From Desulfocapsa sp. (GTDB lineage: Bacteria; Desulfobacterota; Desulfobulbia; Desulfobulbales; Desulfocapsaceae): DNA of 9,813 bases. Shown here piece after piece: positions 1 to 5,559 of the stretch. The translations under genes and the position numbers were made by a program. Under the pieces are notes generated by a model. The model saw only the letters and a program-made list of their open reading frames with translations. It searched no databases and had not been told where the DNA came from. The DNA lies in contig DYDK01000052.1 of assembly GCA_020717935.1 (NCBI GenBank), forward strand, positions 1 through 9,813, written 5' to 3'. Within the stretch, counting starts at the first letter, position 1; every line of letters starts with the position of its first letter.

Positions 1-2
1 TA

Positions 3-745
3 AATGTCAGGCCGCATAATTTCATACAACAGTGTATACATAAAAAATCTCCCGGTGTCCAGCATTATTTGTGGGGCATGGACAGGGTCTGCAGGGGGAT
101 GCCATCCCCTTTCTTTCCCGCATCCTGACTGTGGCCGATGCCTTCGATGCCATGACCACCAACCGTATTTATAAACCTCGAAAACAGATAGCAGAGGCCT
201 TAACGGAACTCGCGTCCCTCAGCGGCAGTCAGTTTCATCCGCAGGTGGTGTCTGCCGCCATCAAAGCCCTCGTCGGAGTGACAAGCCCGGATGTCACCCA
301 AGCGCCAGATACCGAGATTGAGAAAAAACGATTTTCCTATTTCTTTAATGACCGTTTAACCGGCCTCTTCAACGAAGACTATTTGAAAATTTTCCTACAA
401 AACAATCTGAAGCTCCATGACTATACCTGCCTGCACATTCTCCATCTGACGAATGTCGTTGGATACAATAAACGGGAAGGCTGGGAGCAGGGCAATACTC
501 TCTTCCAGAAATTCTCCGCCGAACTCCAGATCCGTTTTCCTGATGCCCTGATTTTCAGAGCCTACGGCAATGATTTTGCCATCTTTACCCGCACACATTT
601 TGATCTGGCAATCGATGCCTTTACCGCCTTCACCAGCATAGCTGGCTCGGATATTACCGTTGAGCCTCAACATATTGATCTATTAAAAAACCAGGCATAT
701 TCTTTTGATAAATTTGATAAAATGGCAATATCCTGCTCGCTCTAA
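3..745 (+). pseudogene. HD-GYP / degenerate GGDEF signalling protein, frameshifted 3' part
   Basis: From 71 to 745 the frame encodes the C-terminal part of an HD-GYP domain (GLQGDAIPFLSRILTVADAF, then DAMTTNRIYKPRK, then GSQFHP) followed by a GGDEF-like domain (DRLTGLFNEDYL at about residues 93-104). The GGDEF signature is degraded to YGNDF, so cyclase activity is unlikely; HD-GYP domains usually degrade cyclic di-GMP. In this frame stops occur at 17-19 and 41-43, and 71 is only a GTG codon without a visible ribosome site. A neighbouring frame is open from position 3 and reads PGVQHYLWG up to about 77, which resembles the HHExxDGxG segment expected just before GHGQGL. This suggests a 1- or 4-base loss near 72-77. 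Either a true pseudogene or a sequencing error would explain it. The N-terminal part lies outside the window. Confidence 0.7.
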
Positions 746-907
746 GGGCCTGTCCTCCCCCCGCATTTCTTGCTGACAAGGATTCAGGCCTCGTGAAGAC
801 GGCGCACGAAGCATGGACTCAATCAAAACATCAATGACCTCCCCTTCAATGGGCCGCTTCTGATACCGCCGCACGCTTCTTCTTTTCCGCAATAAATCAA
901 TCAGCAT
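683..907 (-). pseudogene. Nitroreductase-family N-terminal fragment
   Basis: Reading leftward from ATG at 907, the first ~43 residues (MLIDLLRKRRSVRRY, then APSSRGLNP) match the start of FMN-dependent nitroreductases, where the RRSVRxY segment contributes to FMN phosphate binding. A strong ribosome site, GGAGGAGG, lies just upstream at about 911-918. Similarity stops near 779, after GLNP. The remaining frame (to 683) reads unrelated residues and runs antisense into the end of the HD-GYP gene. A full family member has about 170-200 residues, so this is a 3'-truncated remnant whose start signals survive. It is divergent from hcp and shares its upstream region. Confidence 0.65.
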
Positions 908-948
908 TCTTCCTCCTCCCATAAAAAAAATATCAAAAAAGCCATTCC

Positions 949-962
949 TTAACTTACATCAA
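949..962 (+). promoter_or_regulatory. FNR/HcpR-like operator upstream of hcp
   Basis: TTAAC-TTAC-ATCAA has the 5-4-5 layout of CRP/FNR-family sites. The right half (ATCAA) fits the FNR half-site exactly and the left half is degenerate. Its centre (955.5) lies about 41 bp before the start point predicted from a TAGAGT -10-like box at 985-990. The same geometry occurs at the ferredoxin promoter (7153-7193). HcpR control of hcp is established for sulfate reducers; applying it here is inference. Confidence 0.45.
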
Positions 963-984
963 ACAAAACCGCATAACAATACGA

Positions 985-990
985 TAGAGT
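985..990 (+). promoter_or_regulatory. Candidate -10 box of hcp
   Basis: TAGAGT matches TATAAT at four of six positions. No good -35 lies 17 bp upstream, as expected for a promoter that depends on an activator bound near -41. Predicted start is about 997. Weak on its own; supported by its spacing to the 949-962 site. Confidence 0.35.
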
Positions 991-997
991 AGCAAAT

Positions 998-1051
998 ATA
1001 AGGCAAGGAAATATGAGGGACTCGGAAATTCCTCATTGCTCCTTGCCTTAT
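998..1051 (+). promoter_or_regulatory. Large hairpin at the 5' end of the hcp leader
   Basis: The 21-nt arms at 998-1018 and 1031-1051 pair at 18 of 21 positions, including 12 consecutive pairs at the base (ATAAGGCAAGGA with TCCTTGCCTTAT). The loop is 1019-1030. No T-run follows, so it is not an intrinsic terminator. It begins where transcription from the -10 at 985-990 would start and ends about 50 nt before the hcp ribosome site. It could stabilise the mRNA, bind a protein, or be a remnant of a repeat: 1016-1030 is identical to the left end of the element at 8007. Confidence 0.6.
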
Positions 1052-1114
1052 GGAAAAAATATAACGAATACCGTTCCTGATCCATTTTACTCACCTCAAT
1101 GCAAGGAGAACACC

Positions 1115-2749
1115 ATGTACTGTAATCAATGTGAACAAACCGCTAAAGGAATCGCCTGTACCACCATCGGTGTCTGTGGCAAGACCGAGGCTGTGGCCGG
1201 TCTTGAAGACCTGCTCACCCATGCCGTTCAGGGTTTGTGCCTGATTGCCGATGCTGGCCGCAAGGTGGGCGTGGTTGACAACACTGTTGATCGTTTTGTC
1301 TGCGAGGCCATTTTTTCCTGTCTCACCAATGTGGATTTTGACCCGTCCCGCTTTGTTGACTTGATCCGCGAGACCGTTAAGCTTCGTGAATCCCTCAAGG
1401 CCAAGGTAAAAGCTGCTGGCGGCACAACCGATTTTACGGCGGCTGCGGCTTCATTTACTCCCGCCGACTCTCTGACCGGTCTGGAAGAGCAAGGCGTGGC
1501 TCTCAACTTCATCAACACCCTGGATGCCAACCCCGATCTGCAATCTCTCAAGCAGATCACCATGTACGGCCTGCGCGGTCTAGCCGCCTATGCCGATCAT
1601 GCCGCCATCCTGGGCAAGGAAGACGAATCTGTTTATGCCTTCGTCCACGAGGCCATGGCCACTCTGACCTCCGAGCAGGGCTTGAACGAACTGGTAGCTC
1701 TGGCTCTGAAGTGCGGTACGGTCAATCTCAAGGCCATGGAACTTTTGGATGCTGGCAACACCGGAACCTATGGTCATCCGGTTCCCACTCCCGTACCCCT
1801 GGGCCATATCCCCGGCAAGTGCATTCTGGTGACCGGCCATGATCTCAAAGACCTGGCCATGCTCCTGGAGCAGACCAAAGACAAGGGTATCAACATCTAC
1901 AGTCATGGCGAAATGCTGCCCTGCCACGGCTATCCCGAGCTGAAGAAATACAGCCATTTCTACGGCCATTTCGGCACTGCCTGGCAGAATCAGCAGAAGG
2001 AGATGCCTGAATTTCCAGGGGCAATTCTCTTTACCACCAACTGCATCCAGAAGCCGAAAGATTCCTACAAAGACAATGTCTTCACCACTGGTCTGGTCGG
2101 GTGGCCTGATGTTGCCCATGTCAGCGGGCATGGCGCCAAGGATTTTACCGCAGTCATCAATCGGGCATTGGCTTTGCCTAGCTTTACTGACACCGTTGAT
2201 AAAGGCTCAGTTCTGGTGGGTTTTGCCCGCAACACCGTGCTGGGCGTGGCCGATAAGGTTATTGCCGCTGTCAAATCCAAGGCTATTCGCCACTTCTTTC
2301 TGGTGGGCGGTTGCGATGGCGCCAAGCCTGGCCGTAACTACTACACCGAGATCGTTGAGCAGATTCCTGCTGACTGCATGATCCTGACCCTGGCCTGTGG
2401 CAAATTCCGCTTCTTTGACAAACAACTGGGCGACATCGGCGGCATCCCCCGCCTCCTTGATGTTGGTCAGTGCAACGACGCCTACTCGGCCATCCAGATC
2501 GCGGTGGCCCTGGCTGGCGCCTTTGAGTGCGGAGTCAACGACCTGCCCCTGTCCATGATCCTTTCCTGGTACGAGCAGAAGGCCGTGGTTATTCTGCTCA
2601 CCCTGCTCAGTCTTGGGGTCAAAAATATCCACCTTGGGCCGTCCCTGCCCGCCTTCATCACTCCCAATGTGCTGAATGTTTTGGTGGAAAATTTCAGCAT
2701 CAAACCGGTCTCTACCCCCGAGGCTGATCTCAAAGCCATCCTTGGATAA
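1115..2749 (+). CDS. hcp: Hydroxylamine reductase / hybrid-cluster protein Hcp, class I
   Basis: A 544-residue cytoplasmic Fe-S enzyme that reduces NO or hydroxylamine in nitrosative-stress defence. The start at 1115 is chosen because AAGGAG lies at 1103-1108 and the protein then begins MYCNQCEQTA as family members do; the longer frame from 1013 starts inside the leader hairpin. The N-terminal cluster motif is C3-x2-C6-x8-C15-x5-C21, the spacing of class I enzymes from anaerobes. All hybrid-cluster ligands are identifiable: H242, E266, C310, C400 (GGCDG), C428 (LACGKFRF), C453 (GQCNDAY) and E487, with K489 following. These correspond to H244, E268, C312, C406, C434, C459 and E494 of the Desulfovibrio vulgaris enzyme as I recall it. 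No ferredoxin-type reductase gene (hcr) adjoins it. The FrdX-like ferredoxin encoded at 7258 is a plausible electron partner (inference). Confidence 0.97.
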   Translation: MYCNQCEQTAKGIACTTIGVCGKTEAVAGLEDLLTHAVQGLCLIADAGRKVGVVDNTVDRFVCEAIFSCLTNVDFDPSRFVDLIRETVKLRESLKAKVKAAGGTTDFTAAAASFTPADSLTGLEEQGVALNFINTLDANPDLQSLKQITMYGLRGLAAYADHAAILGKEDESVYAFVHEAMATLTSEQGLNELVALALKCGTVNLKAMELLDAGNTGTYGHPVPTPVPLGHIPGKCILVTGHDLKDLAMLLEQTKDKGINIYSHGEMLPCHGYPELKKYSHFYGHFGTAWQNQQKEMPEFPGAILFTTNCIQKPKDSYKDNVFTTGLVGWPDVAHVSGHGAKDFTAVINRALALPSFTDTVDKGSVLVGFARNTVLGVADKVIAAVKSKAIRHFFLVGGCDGAKPGRNYYTEIVEQIPADCMILTLACGKFRFFDKQLGDIGGIPRLLDVGQCNDAYSAIQIAVALAGAFECGVNDLPLSMILSWYEQKAVVILLTLLSLGVKNIHLGPSLPAFITPNVLNVLVENFSIKPVSTPEADLKAILG

Positions 2750-2786
2750 TTCTCTACTGACAATTATTTTCTCTTTAGAAACCGTT

Positions 2787-2820
2787 ATGAGGAAGGGTAA
2801 GTTTTTTTGCCCTTTCTCAT
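2787..2820 (+). terminator. Hairpin after hcp, possible weak terminator
   Basis: ATGAGGAAGGG (2787-2797) pairs with CCCTTTCTCAT (2810-2820) at 10 of 11 positions. The T-run is in the loop (2798-2809), and no T-tract follows the stem, so termination is uncertain. It lies 37 nt after the hcp stop. Confidence 0.35.
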
Positions 2821-2841
2821 TGACCGATTCTTATGCCGCTC

Positions 2842-2998
2842 AGGGCACTTATTCAATTTCTAAATCAAAACGATACTATTATAGAAAGGTCTATTGATGA
2901 TATACCAATAGCAATATTGGATAAATGGCATGTGTATCTATGTAATAAATGAATAATTGAAATAGAAGTAGATCGGAATATTATTTTTTCCAGAGGCT
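2842..2998. repeat. Dispersed inverted-repeat element, copy A (degenerate)
   Basis: The core 2856-2967 matches the core of the element at 8198-8320. A 16-bp run, ATTTCTAAATCAAAAC, is identical, as are AAATGGCATG and TTGAAATAGAA in the same order and spacing. The ends are inverted (ATTTCTAAATCAA against TTGAAATAGAA). An internal hairpin, CTATTG...CAATAG, lies at about 2891-2911. The outer ends seen in copy C are only weakly recognisable here, so the limits are approximate. It has no coding capacity. It fills most of the 332-nt gap between hcp and the next gene. Confidence 0.6.
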
Positions 2999-2999
2999 C

Positions 3000-3052
3000 A
3001 GCAGGATGCGGATTTTCTTGGCGCAAAACCCTGCTTGTCCCCCTTTTTTTTT
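3000..3052 (+). terminator. Terminator-like hairpin before the siroheme reductase gene
   Basis: AGCAGG (3000-3005) pairs with CCTGCT (3030-3035), and inside it TGCG (3007-3010) pairs with CGCA (3022-3025). Nine T residues follow at 3044-3052, after an 8-nt spacer. It ends 29 nt before the next start codon, leaving little room for a promoter, so it may act as an attenuator in the leader of the 3082 gene or simply end transcripts from hcp. Confidence 0.4.
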
Positions 3053-3057
3053 CATAA

Positions 3058-3067
3058 AGTTATAACT
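3058..3067. promoter_or_regulatory. Perfect 10-bp palindrome AGTTATAACT
   Basis: The palindrome sits directly upstream of the ribosome site (GGAG, 3073-3076) of the 3082 gene. It could be an operator or overlap a -10 (TATAAC, 3061-3066), but the start point would then be almost at the ribosome site. Function unknown. Confidence 0.25.
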
Positions 3068-3081
3068 GCACTGGAGCTACA

Positions 3082-3714
3082 ATGAGCATGAACGAAAAAA
3101 CATACGCGGTTATTCCAGGCTTAAACATGGGCCTCTTTACACCTCAAGAACTCTCAAAGATTGTCGCTATTCTCACGAAGTACGAAGTCCCCATGCTTAA
3201 AATTACCGGAGCGCAACGATTAGGATTGCTCGGCATGGATGAAGAAAAAATGAAGGAACTCAAAACAGAAATTCTCCCTCTGACCCGTCCACAGGCCGTC
3301 AATGGTGTCCATTATGTTCAGGCCTGCCCTGGTTCACAGTGGTGTAAATTCGGCACCGGCGACTCCTTGGCCCTGGGCGCGAGAATTGAACAACTTTCCT
3401 TTCCCGAACCACTCCTTAAAAAAGTAAAGGTCGGAATCTCGGGCTGCCGGATGTCCTGCACCGAACCCTTTGTCCGCGATGTGGGTATCTTTGCCACTAA
3501 AAAAGGATGGACTCTGGTCTTTGGCGGCAACGGCGGCGGCAATCCCCGACTGGGCGATATTGTGGCCGAGGGCTTGAATGACGACCAAGTGATCGAGTTG
3601 GTGCGAAAATGCCTCACATTTTACCAGCAAAACGCCAAATATAAGTCTCGAACAGCCCGTTTTATGGAACGCATTGGTATTGATGCCCTCAAAAAAGCCG
3701 TCTTGAATGAATAA
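3082..3714 (+). CDS. Small siroheme/[4Fe-4S] sulfite-nitrite reductase family protein (assimilatory type)
   Basis: A 210-residue cytoplasmic protein with the siroheme-[4Fe-4S] ligand pattern C82-x5-C88 (ACPGSQWCKFG) and C122-x3-C126 (GCRMSC). An N-terminal ferredoxin-like half domain (about 7-70) comes first, and a glycine-rich FGGNGGGNPRLG segment follows the second Cys pair. Size and motifs fit the low-spin, assimilatory-type sulfite reductase of Desulfovibrio (about 220 residues), which is a single-module version of the larger enzymes. The six-electron reduction of sulfite or nitrite is the known chemistry of the superfamily; the substrate here is not determined. Its place beside hcp and nrfHA makes nitrite plausible. 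The start at 3082 follows GGAG by 5 nt; ATG at 3088 is an alternative. The stop codon touches the start of repeat copy B. Confidence 0.85.
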   Translation: MSMNEKTYAVIPGLNMGLFTPQELSKIVAILTKYEVPMLKITGAQRLGLLGMDEEKMKELKTEILPLTRPQAVNGVHYVQACPGSQWCKFGTGDSLALGARIEQLSFPEPLLKKVKVGISGCRMSCTEPFVRDVGIFATKKGWTLVFGGNGGGNPRLGDIVAEGLNDDQVIELVRKCLTFYQQNAKYKSRTARFMERIGIDALKKAVLNE

Positions 3715-3871
3715 TTCCATTTTGCATTCAAGTTGATACCAAAAAAGGCAAGCGAATGGCGACAAAGCAGTACAGTAAAAGAGTACGGCGAAGAGCCATG
3801 CAGTGCAGCCGACGAAGGTGTCGGCGTAAATACGAATTGGAATAAGGTGCATCAGTATTTTACGAGTCCCT
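3714..3871. repeat. Dispersed inverted-repeat element, copy B
   Basis: Begins with ATTCCATTT at 3714, overlapping the last base of the preceding stop codon. An inverted counterpart AATTGGAAT ends at 3843, and an outer end AGTCCCT ends at 3871. Read from the right on the minus strand it starts AGGGACTCGTAAAATACTGA, matching both outer ends of copy C. Internally GCCGAC/GTCGGC forms a small hairpin at about 3808-3825. No left outer end is visible. It occupies nearly all of the gap before the 3903 gene and has no coding capacity. Confidence 0.6.
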
Positions 3872-3902
3872 AATTCTAAGCACACCCTGGAGGCAACTCA
3901 TT

Positions 3903-4565
3903 ATGCAATGCCCTGGACAGGATAACCGTTATTGGAGCGGCGAGGCGGTCTTTAACATCCCCTGCCCCCACTGCGGCAACGAGTTGGAGTTTTTCAAGGA
4001 TGACAGCCAACGCCTCTGCAAACAGTGCGGCCATCGGGTACTCAATCCCAAAATTGATTTTGGCTGCGCCTCTTATTGCCCGTATGCCGAACAGTGCATG
4101 GGCAGTCTGCCTGCGGAACTACGGACAAGACAAGGCAATTTGTTCAAGGATAAACTGACAATTGCGGTTCGCAAGCAGCTTGTCAATCGAGAAGACGATT
4201 TCCGGTTAGTTGCCAAAAGGGCTGAATACGGGGAAGCACTCTGCCAGCACGAAGGTGGCAATACCGCCGCCATTGTCGCTGCCGCCCTGCTCAGTAAAAC
4301 GGAAAACCCTCTGTCCCTGCTGCTCGAACTTGCAGCGGAGGACACTCTTATTCAGGAGGTAAAACGACTTTTGCACACTTTTCCCGCTGTCAACGAAGAG
4401 CAGAGCGCCATCCATAACAAGCAGGCACAGTCAACGGCTATCTTTCATGATGCCTGCCTCCTGAGCGACATGAACCTTCATCTGTTGGCAGATCAGACAA
4501 CGCTATGCCTGACACTATCCGGAAAACGAGAAGCAGAAAAGATACAAACCACTATGGCACAATAA
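3903..4565 (+). CDS. Zinc-ribbon protein with a degenerate HD-phosphohydrolase-like domain
   Basis: A 220-residue soluble protein. The N-terminus carries CPHCG (C21, C24) and CKQCG (C39, C42), a zinc-ribbon pattern, then a cysteine-rich GCASYCPYAEQC block (C55, C59, C65). I recognise this arrangement from anaerobe HD-domain phosphohydrolases with FFKDD and NPKIDFGC segments. In those proteins the downstream domain carries LHDIG and a second histidine motif. Here the equivalent stretches read ALLSKTENP and RLLHTFPAV, so the HD metal ligands appear lost while the fold-defining EGGNTAAIVAAALL helix is kept. A regulatory or scaffold role is more likely than hydrolysis (inference). GGAGG (3889-3893) lies 9 nt before the start. 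It is followed by nrfH after 89 nt on the same strand. Confidence 0.7.
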   Translation: MQCPGQDNRYWSGEAVFNIPCPHCGNELEFFKDDSQRLCKQCGHRVLNPKIDFGCASYCPYAEQCMGSLPAELRTRQGNLFKDKLTIAVRKQLVNREDDFRLVAKRAEYGEALCQHEGGNTAAIVAAALLSKTENPLSLLLELAAEDTLIQEVKRLLHTFPAVNEEQSAIHNKQAQSTAIFHDACLLSDMNLHLLADQTTLCLTLSGKREAEKIQTTMAQ

Positions 4566-4654
4566 ATTGACAAAAACCCCCGATGATTTCCAGATATAAC
4601 CGACTGCCTCCATCGGGTCCCAGAACAACAATCACGCATATAAAAGGAGGAACC

Positions 4655-5122
4655 ATGCAGTTTCTGAAATCCAGACAAGGATCTGTTGCCACTTCCCTCG
4701 TCTTTCTTGGCGTAGGAATCGCTGGCATAGGACTTCTGGTCTTTCTGCTGATTGGCCCGCCGGGTCTACTGGCCAAATCAGAATCTCCGGCGTTCTGTGC
4801 CAGTTGTCATGTCATGGAAGACCAATACACGGCTTGGAACCATGCCGGCGCTCACCGGCGCATTCGCTGTGTGGACTGCCACCTGCCCAACGGTGGGCCC
4901 ATCGGCCATTACCTGTGGAAATCCATCGACGGGATGAAAGATGTCCTGTTTTTTCACTCTGGTCAGGTTCCAGAGCGGATCATCCTCAGTGAACATGGCG
5001 CCAAGGTTGTCCAGACGAACTGTCTCCGCTGTCATGAAGAAACCGTGTCCCGCATGGACACCACCAGACAATGCTGGAATTGTCACCGCCAGCTACAACA
5101 CCGATTAACCGGTACTTTATAA
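4655..5122 (+). CDS. nrfH: NrfH, tetraheme menaquinol dehydrogenase subunit of nitrite reductase
   Basis: A 155-residue NapC/NirT-family membrane cytochrome that oxidises menaquinol and passes electrons to NrfA. One transmembrane helix spans about residues 13-34, with the heme domain on the periplasmic side. Four heme motifs are present: CASCH (48-52), CVDCH (72-76), CLRCH (123-127) and CWNCH (140-144). The first is followed by V-M54, the CxxCHxM pattern typical of NrfH, where the Met ligates heme 1. The start at 4655 is chosen because AAAGGAGG lies at 4643-4650; the frame is open from 4583 but the added residues are not family-like. The last 12 codons lie inside the first unit of the 100-bp tandem repeat. 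Confidence 0.95.
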   Translation: MQFLKSRQGSVATSLVFLGVGIAGIGLLVFLLIGPPGLLAKSESPAFCASCHVMEDQYTAWNHAGAHRRIRCVDCHLPNGGPIGHYLWKSIDGMKDVLFFHSGQVPERIILSEHGAKVVQTNCLRCHEETVSRMDTTRQCWNCHRQLQHRLTGTL

Positions 5123-5136
5123 AAAAGGCGGAATAA

Positions 5137-5181
5137 GAAGCCGTAAATGAAAAAACAAAAACACTTTTTCATAACGGCTTC
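5137..5181 (+). promoter_or_regulatory. Intergenic stem-loop, repeat unit 1
   Basis: GAAGCCGT (5137-5144) pairs perfectly with ACGGCTTC (5174-5181), and TGAAAAA with TTTTTCA inside it, around a loop at 5155-5164. About 15 base pairs form with a small internal loop. It begins 14 nt after the nrfH stop. It could protect the nrfH 3' end from exonucleases or reduce read-through into nrfA (inference). Confidence 0.6.
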
Positions 5182-5236
5182 TAAACCGCCAGCTACAACA
5201 CCGATTAACCGGTACTTTATAAAAAAGGCGGAATAA

Positions 5237-5281
5237 GAAGCCGTAAATGAAAAAACAAAAACACTTTTTCATAACGGCTTC
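5237..5281 (+). promoter_or_regulatory. Intergenic stem-loop, repeat unit 2
   Basis: Identical to the stem-loop at 5137-5181, shifted by exactly 100 bp. Unit 3 keeps only the left arm (5337-5354). Confidence 0.6.
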
Positions 5282-5405
5282 TAAACCGCCAGCTACAACA
5301 CCGATTAACCGGTACTTTATAAAAAAGGCGGAATAAGAAGCCGTAAATGAAAAAACATTTGTATGATCTGTGACTGATGAAATTTTCTCCACGCCGAATC
5401 ATAAA

Positions 5406-5431
5406 AAAACAGCGGTAAAGATTGCTGTTTT
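5406..5431. terminator. Small terminator-like hairpin in the nrfH-nrfA spacer
   Basis: AAAACAGC (5406-5413) pairs with GCTGTTTT (5424-5431) around a 10-nt loop. The A-run before and T-run after make it roughly symmetrical. The GC content is low, so termination, if any, would be partial. Confidence 0.35.
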
Positions 5432-5444
5432 CTATGCGGCATAA

Positions 5445-5496
5445 GAGTCCGTAAAAGAAAAGTGCAAAACAGCATTGCTCTTTTCTTAACGGCCTC
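5445..5496 (+). promoter_or_regulatory. Diverged intergenic stem-loop before nrfA
   Basis: Left arm 5445-5462 (GAGTCCGTAAAAGAAAAG) and right arm 5480-5496 (CTTTTCTTAACGGCCTC). It matches the stem-loops of units 1 and 2 in layout and flanks (ATAAG before, TCTAAACCGCC spanning its end). Several arm differences are paired changes that keep the stem. It lies about 48 nt before the nrfA ribosome site. Confidence 0.6.
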
Positions 5497-5559
5497 TAAA
5501 CCGCCAGCTACAACACCGATTAACCGCTACTCTTTCAAATAAAGGGAGGAAAACGAACA

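Larger units (their letters stand above)
5085..5357 (+). repeat. 100-bp tandem repeat, 2.7 copies, overlapping the nrfH 3' end
   Basis: Unit 1 is 5085-5184, unit 2 is 5185-5284 and unit 3 is 5285-5357 (cut off after 73 bp). I find no difference between the copies by eye. Each unit starts ACCGCCAGCTACAACACC, the last codons of nrfH, and contains a stem-loop at its right end (5137-5181 and 5237-5281). A further 27-bp copy of the unit start lies at 5500-5526, just before the nrfA ribosome site, and a diverged copy of the unit end lies at 5436-5499. The copies carry no independent start signals. Confidence 0.95.

Noticed and set aside
1013..1114. N-terminal extension of Hcp from ATG 1013
   Set aside because: It begins inside the leader hairpin, has no ribosome site, and family proteins begin at the cysteine motif; ATG 1115 has AAGGAG.
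1228..2632. Long minus-strand frames opposite hcp
   Set aside because: They are antisense shadows of a clearly coding gene and show no family features.
4567..4600. Sigma-70 promoter for nrfH (TTGACA ... TATAAC)
   Set aside because: The spacing of 22 nt is too long for a standard promoter.
5085..5357. CRISPR array
   Set aside because: Units are directly adjacent 100-bp tandem copies with no unique spacers and no cas genes.
5117..5402. Minus-strand frames with repeated peptides in the nrf spacer
   Set aside because: They are translations of the 100-bp tandem repeat, with no ribosome site or homology.
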